Source of the DNA: Microcebus murinus
Taxonomy: Eukaryota; Chordata; Mammalia; Primates; Cheirogaleidae
NCBI RefSeq assembly: GCF_040939455.1
Contig: NC_134126.1
Span: 3,592,375-3,656,374, forward strand
Length of the DNA: 64,000 bases
Reading direction: 5' to 3'
In this document: piece after piece, positions 11,668-21,389 of the stretch
Layout: each line of letters starts with the position of its first letter
Numbering within the stretch: position 1 is the first letter of the stretch
Program-made: the position numbers and the translations under genes
The notes under the pieces: model-generated
Databases searched by the model: none
Seen by the model: only the letters and a program-made list of their open reading frames with translations
Told to the model about the DNA's origin: nothing

Positions 11668-12150
11668 ATACATTCCTTTTCTATTTCTGCCTAACAAATG
11701 ACACACAGAAGCTCAGGCAGGACCTAACTAATCCTCTGCTCAGCGTCTCCCGGGCTAGGATCCAGGCGTTTGCGGTCCTGCGTTCTCTCGTGGGGCTGGG
11801 GTCCTTTTTCAGGTTCGCACAGTTGTCAGCAGAATTCAATTCCTGTTTCTTGCTGGCTCTAAGCCGGCACATGCTCAGCGCCTAGAGCTTGCTGCTTGCT
11901 CTCCAGGCTCTCCACCATCGAGCAGCCGCCACAGGAAGGACGAGTCCCTCTCCAAGCGCGCTCGGCTGATGACGCAGGCCCACCCCACGCCATCCCCAGC
12001 CGAGTGGTTCGGCGTCGACTGCTTTGGGATCTTGGTCTCATCTGGAATCCCTTTCACCTTTCCCACCTTGTCACAACGGTGACCTCCGTCTATTCCGTTC
12101 CGTCCACAGTTAAAGGAAAGGACTTCGCTGGGTGGGAGCATTAGGGGAGG
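11668..12150 (-). mobile_element. Ancient LTR-like repeat (probably MaLR/MLT1 type)
   Basis: The plus strand shows TTTCTGCCTAACAAATGACA, CTCTGCTCAGCGTCTC, GTCAGCAGAATTCAATTCCT and TTCTTGCTGGCTCTAAGCC. These resemble, in order, the complement of an ancient mammalian LTR family also seen at 34.6-34.9 kb. The copy is unusually rich in CpG for such an old repeat. The overlapping open frames (82 codons plus; 88, 63 and 60 codons minus) are shadows. The family assignment is from memory and moderately secure. Confidence 0.5.
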
Positions 12151-12315
12151 AGACTTTGACGGCTTGGAACTCCGTCTAGCGCAACTTCATTAGTTTTCTT
12201 TTCCTGAATAAGAAATGATCACGAATTTAGCAGCTTAATGCCACACCATTCATGACAGCACTGGGTCCGGATTCGCACAGCGCAGCTGCGGCCTCTGCTC
12301 GGGGCCTCGCGGGGC

Positions 12316-12602
12316 TCGACCCGTCACGCGGCGCTCGACCCGTCACGCGGCGCTCGCTCGACCCGTCACGCGGCGCTCGACCCGTCACGCGGCGCTCGAC
12401 CCGTCACGCGGCCCTCGCTCGACCCGTCACGCGGCGCTCGCTCGACCCGTCACGCGGCGCTCGCTCGACCCGTCACGCGGCGCTCGCTCGACCCGTCACG
12501 CGGCGCTCGCTCGACCCGTCACGCGGCGCTCGCTCGACCCGTCACGCGGCGCTCGCTCGACCCGTCACGCGGCGCTCGACCCGTCACGCGGCGCTCGCTC
12601 GG
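12316..12602 (+). repeat. CpG-dense minisatellite, 13 copies of 19/23 bp
   Basis: The core GACCCGTCACGCGGCGCTC starts at 12318, 12337, 12360, 12379, 12398, 12421, 12444, 12467, 12490, 12513, 12536, 12559 and 12578. Steps are 19 bp or 23 bp. The longer form differs only by one extra GCTC. Copies are nearly identical (one G-to-C change near 12413). A 23-bp unit carries six CpGs. Because neither period is a multiple of three and the repeat has no stop, it creates an open frame at 12252-12824 that is not a credible protein. Confidence 0.97.
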
Positions 12603-12760
12603 CGCCCGCCTGCGAGGCCGCCACTCCCGGCAGAGCTCAGGTGCTTCCAGCCGCGTCGCAGACTGAGGCCCCTTCTTTCTCTCCATTTCAGCTCCCAGAC
12701 ACGGCCTGCCAAGCCTGCCACACGACCCTCTCTCCAACATAGTGCTTTCTTTCTTTTTTT
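12603..12760. other. GC-rich flank of the minisatellite
   Basis: Continuation of the CpG-rich block (GCGCCCGCCTGCGAGGCCGCC, then pyrimidine-rich sequence) ending in a T-run at about 12755. It would count as part of a short CpG island of roughly 12.25-12.70 kb. No transcript evidence is available here. Confidence 0.5.
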
Positions 12761-12865
12761 TTTTCCTGCAAGGGTAGCAAGAAAATTTTTCTTACTGAAA
12801 AGGAATGTCTCTGCCTTATGTTAACGGCTTCCCCGATTGGTCAGGACCGCCCATGTTTATCACTA

Positions 12866-13094
12866 TAGATCGTTCCTGACTCATGATGGTTCAAGTTATA
12901 ATTTTTGACTTTACAATGGTGTAAAAGGGATATGCATTCAGCATGCTCCTCAAGTAATGGTGGGGTTATGTTCAGATAAACCCATCATAAGTTGAAAATA
13001 TACTAAGTCAAAAACAGACTTTCAATTTCTGATATTTTTGGCTTATGATGGATTTTTCCAGACATAACCTCCATCATAAGCCAAAGAGCATCTG
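12866..13094 (+). mobile_element. Short non-autonomous DNA transposon (Tigger/pogo-like)
   Basis: A 229-bp element flanked by TA (12864-12865 and 13095-13096). Its ends are imperfect inverted repeats: TAGATCGTTCCTGACTCATG at the left and, on the other strand, CAGATGCTCTTTGGCTTATG at the right. Inside, CCATCATAAGTTGAAAATAT and GACTTTACAATGGTGTAAAA resemble a known mammalian element with CAGATGCTCC-type ends. It carries no transposase. TA duplication fits the Tc1/mariner/pogo superfamily; the exact family is not certain. Confidence 0.65.
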
Positions 13095-13096
13095 TA

Positions 13097-13732
13097 TTTT
13101 GATTAACCAAAATCCTTAATCACATCTTTTAAATCCTTTCTGCCATAATGTAAGGTAACATAATCACATGATATTCACAAGTTTCATTTCTACTCAAAGA
13201 AAAAAGATTAAATAGAACATATATACGAGGGGACTAGAATCTTAGAAATATATTAGTTATGAAATAATTAATTGGGGCAGATTTTTTATATTTTTTAATT
13301 CCAGGTTTTCTATGATAACACCATAAATATAAATACATTCCTAAATATGTGGAAAAATTTAAAAATTGAAGTAATTATCTCCTGTCACTTTCCTTGGCAA
13401 TATAAATAGTAGTAATTTTTAATATTTTGTATCTCATTCTAAAAAATGAATAGATATATGCATATATACACAAATATGCACACACGAGAGAAAAATTATA
13501 TAAATATCTCCATTTTGCAAGTTAAATCTGTGTTACAATGGCAGTATATAACCATTTTTGACACTGACACTTTAAGAATTCGTGATAAAATATATATTAA
13601 AAATAATTAAAACAATCATTACACTTAGTTCTTTACAGATGAGTAAGAGATGTTTACACTATTTTCTTGTGTAATAGGTTAAAGCATACTGAGAAAACTC
13701 AGATGATTTAATGCCGGATATTCATTATTATT
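13097..13732. other. AT-rich DNA without recognised feature
   Basis: No gene or repeat that I can support. Confidence 0.4.
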
Positions 13733-13748
13733 TAGTATTGACTTTTTA
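13733..13748. repeat. 16-bp direct repeat, left copy
   Basis: TAGTATTGACTTTTTA occurs here and at 15326-15341, bracketing a block of L1 pieces. It behaves like a target-site duplication. Confidence 0.85.
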
Positions 13749-13765
13749 TTTTTTATTTATTTACT

Positions 13766-14417
13766 TTTTTTGGAGAGCAAGAGCATAAACGATCTTTAAT
13801 ATCAAACTAAAGATTTTTTTATTTCAATAGATTTAGGAGGTATAAGTGTTTCTTGTTACATGGTTGAATTGTATAATGCTGAAGTCGGGCTTTTAGTGTA
13901 TCCCTCACCAGGACAGTGTACATTGTACCCGATAGGCAATTTTTTATTCCTCCCTCCTTCTTTGTGGTGTCCATTACACCAGTTGGTGATGATATATGCC
14001 CATCGTTTAGCTCCCACTTACAAGTGAGTACATGGGGTATTTGTGTTTCCATTCCTGAGATACTTCACTTGGATAATGGCTTCCAGTACTATCCAAGTTG
14101 CTGCAAAAGACTTTATTTCATTCCTTTCTATGGCTAAGCAACACTCCATGGTATATATACAACAGATTTTCTTTATTCACTCATCAATGACGGGCACTTA
14201 GGTTGATTCCATATCTTTGCAATTGTGAATTGTGCTGTAATAAACATTTGGGTACAGGTGTCTTTTTGATATAATGACTTCTCTTCCTTTGGGTAGGTAC
14301 TCAGTAGTGTAATTGCTGGATTAAATAGTAGGTCTACTTTTAGTTCTTTGGGGAATCTCCATACTGTTTCCCCCAGAGGTTATACTAATTTACATTCCCA
14401 CTAACAGTGTATGAGTT
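13766..14417 (-). mobile_element. Older L1 3' end (ORF2 C-terminus and 3' UTR)
   Basis: Minus-strand L1. Its 3' UTR complement reads TAGCTCCCACTTACAAGTGA, and the end of ORF2 is recognisable from CCATGGTATATATACAACAG, TTGCAATTGTGAATTGTG and CATTCCCACTAACAGTGTAT. A T-rich stretch at 13745-13768 may be its A-tail complement. It is only about 70% similar by eye to the young L1 in the next block, so it is a different, older subfamily. Confidence 0.8.
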
Positions 14418-14643
14418 CCAAAAAGATTATACCCTACAGCTAGATTTTTAGCAGAGCTGACGTGACCCACACTTATTCCTTAAAAAGTTAATTTGCTGTA
14501 GGGTATAGGATGGACTGGACAAGGGACAATCTTGGTGTGAACAGATGGCTTAGAAGACTCACTATGCTGCTTCTGGCCAGAGATCCCCCAACGCTTGCTT
14601 GAGGTCTCTCATCTGTACACAATGTACACAGCAACATTTTCCA
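14418..14643. other. Orphan spacer between opposed L1 pieces
   Basis: Sequence of unknown origin between the two L1 fragments. It contains a 13-bp inverted repeat (TATACCCTACAGC at 14428-14440, complement at 14495-14507). I see no L1 ORF, Alu or gene similarity. Confidence 0.45.
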
Positions 14644-15325
14644 CATGATCAAACTACAAAGCTTCTGCACAGCCAAAGAAATAGTCATGAAAGTAAACAG
14701 ACAACCTACAGAATGGGAGAAAATTTTTGCATCCTACGTATCTGATAAGGGGCTGATAACTAGAATATACTTAGAATTCACGAAAATCAGCAAGAAAAAA
14801 TCAAATAACCCTATTAAAAAGTGGGCAAAGGACTTGAACAGAAACTTTTCTAAAGACAGAAGAATGGCCAACAAACATATGAAAAAATGCTCAACATCTC
14901 TAATTATCAGGGAAATGCAAATCAAAACCACAATGAGATATCACTTAACTCCAGTGAGAATGGCCTTTATCAAAAAGTCTCCAAACAATAAATGTTGGCG
15001 TGGATGCGGAGAGAGAGGAACACTCCTACACTGCTGGTGGGACTGCAAACTAGTTCAACGTCTGTGGAAAGCAATATAGAGATACCTTAAAGCAATACAA
15101 GTGGATCTACCATTTGATCCAGCAATCCCATTGCTGGGCATCTACTCAAAAGATCCATGACACTCTACAAAAAAGACACCTGCACTCGAATGTTTATAGC
15201 AGCACAATTCATAATTGCAAGGCTGTGGAAACAGCCCAAGTGCCCATCAATCCAAGAATGTATTAATAAAATGTGGTATATGTATACCATGGAGTACTAG
15301 TCAGCTCTAAGAAACAACGGTGATA
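14644..15325 (+). mobile_element. Strepsirrhine L1 ORF2 C-terminal fragment
   Basis: A 144-codon frame (14645-15079) encodes [20 protein letters not shown], then [37 protein letters not shown] and the intact Cys/His motif [18 protein letters not shown] (C-x3-C-x7-H-x4-C) typical of the ORF2 C-terminus. It stops early at LWKAI because ATATGGAG of the other copies is ATATAGAG here. The L1-like sequence goes on to about 15325 but has no 3' UTR or A-tail, which is unusual for a normal L1 insertion. Confidence 0.88.
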
Positions 15326-15341
15326 TAGTATTGACTTTTTA
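15326..15341. repeat. 16-bp direct repeat, right copy
   Basis: TAGTATTGACTTTTTA, the partner of 13733-13748. It begins where the L1 fragment ends. Confidence 0.85.
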
Positions 15342-15897
15342 ATGTGAACTGTTACATTATCGCTATTATAATTTAATATGAATCATAAAACTTTAAGCCA
15401 GAAGATAACTTGAAAGGATCCGTTCCAAACTCTCAGGGTCCAGAGCTGGGCTGCAGAGAGGCTCGAGGGCGCCCCCGCCCAGCAGTCGGCGCCAGGTCAC
15501 CGAGCACGGGCCGCCTCGGTCGCTGTCACCCTCGGTGTCTTCTCGGAGGGTTCACGATGCATTTGTCTACCTGAATATTTCTGGATATAGTCCAGAATAT
15601 AGTTTTTTCTGAATATAGTCTCCATTCATGGGCACCTTTCAATTCTTGGAGTCTATATGTGGCTCCATTCCCTTGAGGTTTTAGTGGGGCTTTTAAAAAT
15701 TTATTATTTGTTTAATATTTTTCAGATTTTAGTTAACCATTCACTACCTTTTTCCCTTTCAACTTCTTTTCACGTATTTAGGTTCAAATATATCCTTCAT
15801 TAGGTGGGGTGCTCAGCTGGTTGGGACTAACTTCTTGGTTCCAGACTCTGAACTGTGTCCTTGTTGGGCTCAACTGCACCCCAACCCATCCGAACCC
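15342..15897. other. Unassigned DNA containing a small CpG cluster
   Basis: Mostly AT-rich, but 15436-15560 is a compact GC-rich patch with around 13 CpGs (GAGGCTCGAGGGCGCCCCCG, CAGTCGGCGCCAGGTCACCG). No open frame or RNA gene is recognised in it. Confidence 0.45.
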
Positions 15898-15907
15898 CGG
15901 GGTTTCT

Positions 15908-16077
15908 TTCTTTCCTTTTTTTTTTTTTTTTTTTTTGAGACAGAGTCTCGCTTTGTTGCCCAGGCTAGAGTGAGTGCCGTGGTGTCAGCCCAGCTCACAG
16001 CAACCTCAAACTCCTGGGCTCAAGCGATCCTCCTGCCTCAGCCTCCGGAGTAGCTGGGACTACAGGCATGCGCCCGG

Positions 16078-16129
<52 letters not shown>

Positions 16130-16269
16130 TTGGCCAATTAATTTCTTTCTATTTTTATAGTAAAGACAGGGTCTTGCTGGTTTTGAACTCCTGACCTTGA
16201 GCGATCCACCTGCCTCGGCCTCCCAGAGTGCTAGGATTACAGGCGTGAGCCACCACGCAGGGCTGGACT
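15908..16269 (-). mobile_element. Strepsirrhine Alu with expanded AT core
   Basis: A reverse-oriented dimeric Alu with poly(T) at 15917-15936. The lemur-type middle insertion is present (TTAGTTGGCCAATTAATTTC), but its TATATA part has grown into a pure (AT)n array. A GGGGTTTCT direct repeat lies at 15899-15907 and 16270-16278. Part of the left arm is deleted after AAAGACAGGGTCTTGCTGG. Confidence 0.92.
16080..16126. repeat. (AT)n array inside Alu
   Basis: About 23 AT units located exactly where other Alus in this window have the short CTAATATATATAGAAA segment. Confidence 0.95.
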
Positions 16270-16278
16270 GGGGTTTCT

Positions 16279-17520
16279 AAGAGGTGGAGTCCTGAGTCCA
16301 TGAGATATTGGAGAAGAAGGCTACAAACTGATGAGAAGTGCTGAAAAGTAGATGTACAAATGTTGTCAACCTTAAAAAAGAAAAAAAATAAAGACATGAC
16401 AAAGTTACCTATGTTAGGTTTACTAGGGAATAAGAAGTAAAGACTATAATCCAGAATGCATGGAATGACAAGCCACAAGTGCGTTCAATGACAGAAGGGT
16501 AAGGAGAATTTTGTCAGCAAAAATGTATTTACATACACTGCTTAGAAACAGTTTATTAGTTCCAAAGATTCATAGCCAGAGTTATTACTTCATTGGTGAA
16601 GATGCTGTTACTGGGAAAATGTTCTTTTGAGAACGTCCCATCTGAATTACTGCAGTCCTAAAGAGTGTCTAGTGATAAACCTCATCAAAGCCAGAGATGT
16701 GAGAAAGACACAAAAACATTGTTAGAGAGTCTCTGGAAACATTCTTATCTCAGTTATGTAAGCATGAGCTCCTCTCTTTCTGGTCTCCCCTGCCCTATTT
16801 TGTCTGGGGCTGACAAAAGTGTTTCTATCCTGGTATCTGCAGCTTCCACAGTACAAACACACTTTATATATATCGTCACTTTGTTTTGTGTAAATTCTGA
16901 CTACACATGAGATAACCTGGTGAGATCAGTCTTTTTGTGCCAAGGCCTCTCCCAGGGTCCCTCATCCTCATACAGACACAAAACATGATGCCACTGAAGC
17001 AGCGCCTGCCGGGGTGGGGGGCGCATAATCAAATAAGCTGAGAAATGGAAAGCTGTAAAATTCTGTATGTTGTTATATTTGTTTATATAAATAAACTTGA
17101 CAGTAATGTCTAGAAACATTGCAGATAGTAATATGTAAAGAGATGTAACTTGCATTTTGCTACCGTTTCAGACATTCTGGCTTAATTATGATTTGATGGA
17201 ACATCGTGGGTTCTCTGACTTTAGGTGTAGTTCTACTTTCTCAACAGTCAGAAGTTTGCACTCACTCTCAGTTATCCTTTTGAAATGTGTTTATTTCTAT
17301 ATCCATGTCATTACATACCATTTCAAACAAAAAGAGTTAACATTTTCTTTTTAGTAGAAACCTATCCCCATAATATGCCGAAATAAAAAAAAAAAAGAAT
17401 AAAAGAAACCTATGGGAAGCTATTTGCCTTCATTGGAAAACAAAAGTCTTCTAGTGCAGATGCCCCTTAATGCCAAAAAAACAAAATTTTATTCATAACT
17501 GTATACTGTTCCTTATAATT
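16279..17520. other. Single-copy DNA, no gene supported
   Basis: Mixed-GC sequence. Short open frames of 81, 84 and 65 codons overlap on both strands and carry no recognisable domain. Old unrecognised repeats are possible. Confidence 0.35.
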
Positions 17521-17521
17521 C

Positions 17522-17836
17522 CAGCTGGGCGCGGTGGCTCACGCCTGTAATCCAAGCACTCTGGGAGGCTGAGGCGGGTGAATTGCTCGAGGTCAGGAGT
17601 TTGAGGCCAGCCTGAGCAAGAGCAAGATCCTGTCTCTACTATAAATAGAAAGAAATTAATTGGCCAACTAATATGTATAGAAAAAATTAGCCGGGCATGG
17701 TGGCACATGCCTGTAGTCCCAGCTACTCGGGAGCTGAGGCAGGATTGATTGAACCCAGGAGTTGGAGGTTGCTGTGAGCTAAGCTGAGGCCATGGCACTC
17801 ACTCTAGCCTGGGCAACACAGTGAGACTCTGTGAGA
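17522..17836 (+). mobile_element. Strepsirrhine Alu
   Basis: A full dimer (AGCTGGGCGCGGTGGCTCAC start) with the middle insertion ATTGGCCAACTAATATGTAT. Its right arm ends at GACTCTGTGAGAAAG, where the tail turns into a purine microsatellite. Confidence 0.93.
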
Positions 17837-17844
17837 AAGAAAGG

Positions 17845-17919
<75 letters not shown>

Positions 17920-17924
17920 AAGGA

Positions 17925-17992
<68 letters not shown>

Positions 17993-18015
17993 AGAAAAGA
18001 AAAAGAAAAGAAAGA
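17837..18015. repeat. Compound GAAA / GA / GAAA microsatellite
   Basis: About 30 bp of GAAA units, then about 45 bp of GA, then about 75 bp of GAAA/GAAAA units, all purine on the plus strand. It grew from the Alu tail. Such mirror-symmetric polypurine tracts can adopt triplex DNA. The Lys/Glu/Arg-rich open frames over it are artefacts. Confidence 0.96.
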
Positions 18016-19774
18016 TTATATATCTAATAATTATCTAGTCCTCGGTTTCCTCAACTATAGAAGCAATTTTAAGGACTGGAATAGAATTTGCTCTCAAGCA
18101 CCAAAATTTTGTGAGTATGATTTTGCCTGGTGCTTTCTTTGGTTTTCAATCTTATTCTCCCCTGGCTCATTCTCACTTTCTTTACCATGAATAAAATGTC
18201 CAAATTTCACTTTCTAACTTTCCTATAAATGAGCAGTCTTCTTTTCTTTCATAAATTATTATTAAAGACATAGAAGATACAGAATATAAAAAATATATTT
18301 TTTATATATTGATTATTTGCAATATTTTGTACTATTTGAAACAATTGAAATCATTCAGATCGAAATATCCTCAGGTGTTGAAGAACTTTTCTATAGCTTA
18401 GTTTTGTGACATATGGTGAGTTGCCTAAGAAGAAAATATGCCTCAGGCTTCCAGTTGCTTTTGTGGCAAATATAAATCAGTGTGTGCATGTGTGGGAGGT
18501 TTTCATGAGAGTGCCTGGGAGAGTTCTAGTGCTCCTTTCCATTTACTGTGGATTAGAGATCAGCTACGTCTCTGGCAAAAGGGAAGGCAACGTCATATCA
18601 CCTTTTTGGCACTCAAACTGAGCTATCAATGGAATTGTTCTTTAAAATGGAACACAGATACTTTTTATACACCAATTCTTGACATTGGTAAGAGATATCA
18701 TGATAACATGCTGTGTATGCATTACTTCATTGTCTTTTTATGGTTGGAATCTTGGCCTACCTGGTGTTTGTCCCATGCAGCCTAGATAGATGGCCAGCCA
18801 TTTACCAAGTGATGTCCAAGGCAAAGTGCAGAGTAAAAGTAGGCAAAACAAGAATAACTTCCCAGCAGGGTAAAGAAGAAAAAAAAGGGTAAGAAAGTCC
18901 TAAGAGCAGATGTTCAGAGCCCCCAAAACCAATGGAACAAGGAGGTAGGAAATCTAAAGCCCAGGGAAAAGGGCCAAAACAGATAAGTGGAAACCACTTT
19001 TGTCCTTTTATGGTGACTCATGTCTTCTCTAAAGGCTTGTTGGAAAACAGATGAGCATACAGAAATTAGAGATATTAAACTCAAATGTATTTGTGTGTAT
19101 TTGTGTATGTGTTTTGCTTAACAATACCAGCCCATTCAAACATTTCTGTGAGCATGTATTATAAGTTCTTAGATAGGTGCTGCTTTACCTTAATATTGTA
19201 TATTCAAGTATAGATAAAGCTAATTAGAATATATTTATTCTCATTACAATATTTTGAAAACATTTTACAGAGAATAATACATTTGAGAATTTCTATGCAG
19301 TGAATATTGAATAAAAATCTCTCACTGTTGTCATAAAATCCAACTGCTTTCATAAATGAAATGTATTTAAATTATTTTGTCCCTGTGAATTGATAGTTAA
19401 AAGCAACAGACAGATGAAACAGGTTACATGCAGACAGTAGCAATGTGCCCTAAAATTGTTAACATGTGGTAATGACACTTTTATATCTTTTATCTGCTCT
19501 ACATTTTCTTCTCAAGGGAAATTATGTAAAGGTCATCACTGTTTGTGGAGAAAATATAAAATTTTACTGCCTTGCTATTGTAAATCTAACCAAGTGCTCA
19601 CAAGTCAATTAAAATATTTACCCACTTGGTGTTATGAAATCAGCTGTGCACAGTAAGGGGATAAGTAGTCGTACTTGATTTATGTAATTGGTAAAATGTG
19701 TTGTGGATTTGTGTGATTGATAAAAACCGGATGGCCAGGGAGGAAGAAAGCAATAAAAGAATTTTTAAAAGATA

Positions 19775-19776
<2 letters not shown>
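18016..19776. other. Single-copy DNA, no gene supported
   Basis: Open frames of 71 codons (18406-18621), 115 codons (18438-18785) and 66 codons (19456-19656) show no known domain and are within chance expectation. No CpG island or promoter-like cluster. Confidence 0.35.
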
Positions 19777-19805
<29 letters not shown>

Positions 19806-19806
19806 G
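19777..19806. repeat. (TA)n microsatellite
   Basis: Short TA run preceded by GATATATATGTA. Confidence 0.85.
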
Positions 19807-21389
19807 TTTATAATTTATGTATTTTTATATTTAGTGATGTTTTCAGCATTTAAATTATCTTTAGAGTTTTTTATTAATAAGAAATTAAGCTTACTGTGAA
19901 AGATACAGAAGTAAAATGAGTTCATACTTTTTCATTCAAAATGTTTCTTATAGTTAATGGTTCTTTTCTAATAACATCTTTCTTAATATATATTTTAAGT
20001 TATTCTCCAAGTGTTTTAGGGAGAAATATTAAGTTACTTCAAAATATTAGTTAAAGCTGTGGTGAGCAAGATATGCAAAGGCAATATTATGATGCAGAAG
20101 GTCATTAAAATTTTAACTGTAAAAGTTGTCAGGTCTCAGATAAGGAGGAGACAATTGATCTGTTACTTTACAGAGTAAAAGTTTACTAGGTAAAAAATCG
20201 GAAGCAAAAGCCTCAAACAAGAGACAGCAACATGTGTGAAGACCATAAGATGGAAAGGAACTGGGCATTTGAAGGAACTCATAATCAAGTAAGGCAAGAG
20301 TTGAGTGAATGAAAAAGATTATACACAACTTGAGACTGGACTAATAGGTGGACACAAGGAGTTTAGGGTTGATTCTAGGTGGAATGGATGCCCAATTAAC
20401 ATTTAAGAAATACTATTCATGATTCTGTGTGGAAAGGGGATTAGAAACAAAAAGAAATACAATGGAAAGGGTAAGAAATTTATTAATAATTTTGGAGGAG
20501 AATTGCTGGAATTTGGGTCATAGAAGTGACAGTAGAGACAGAAGGAGATGGAAAGAACTTAGATAAGACATTTTAGCTCTAATTCATGAGCTGTAGAGAT
20601 GAGTTGAATGTTTGGTGTGAGGAAAAAATGATATGTAATGAATGGAACCCAGGTAATTTTCACCATACAGCTGCATGAATGAAGATGTCATTTAATGACT
20701 CTGGAAAGTGGATGGGCCTACCATTGTAAAACACTATGTGATTCCTAGGAAGAAATTTTAAAAGTTGTTAATTAGGTTTGTGTGGATGAATAAATATGGA
20801 TAAATATGAATTTAAACTTAGATATATAGTATAATTAGCTAGATATATCAATGAGGACAATATTAGTTTCATTTGTAAATACTCTGATGTCCTACATTAT
20901 AAAATATTATGACCTCATTAAAATGTTAAAAATTCTATTTATCAAAAGATCACTAAAACCGTGAAAGAAGAAATATTCACAACAAAGCACTTACATGTAG
21001 ATATTTAAAGAACTATAAATCAGTATTAAAATATAACTGATCTGATTTAATTTTATCCTTGAATAGAAAATGCTGGAAAAGATATAGAATAAGTGTGAAT
21101 GCAAACATAAAATGGTACCTAAATTTGGGAGTTTCTTATAAATTAAAATTTATTCTTATCATACAACCCAGCATTCTGTCTAGCTATTTACCCAAGAAAA
21201 ATGAAAATATATGCCTACATAAAAATTTCTATGCAAATGTGTACAGTGGTGTAAATATAAAATGAAAACAATCCAAATGTTTTTACCTTTTTAAAACAAT
21301 ATTAAACAGATTTATTTTCACAAAACACCTCCATCTTTAATCAGTTACCGTGCTGTTAAATCCCCAAGAGTTGCATATAATACATAGCA
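19807..21389. other. Unassigned AT-rich DNA
   Basis: No gene found. The part after about 20930 (AAACCGTGAAAGAAGAAATA..., CCCAGCATTCTGTCTAGCTA) has the flavour of a decayed L1 ORF2 end on the plus strand, but too little remains for confidence. Confidence 0.35.

Noticed and set aside
12252..12824. A 190-codon open frame that could look like an Arg/Pro-rich protein.
   Set aside because: Most of it is the 19/23-bp minisatellite, whose period shifts frame at every unit. The remainder has no recognisable domain.
17821..18190. Lys/Glu/Arg-rich open frames resembling a nuclear protein.
   Set aside because: They translate the GAAA/GA microsatellite attached to an Alu.
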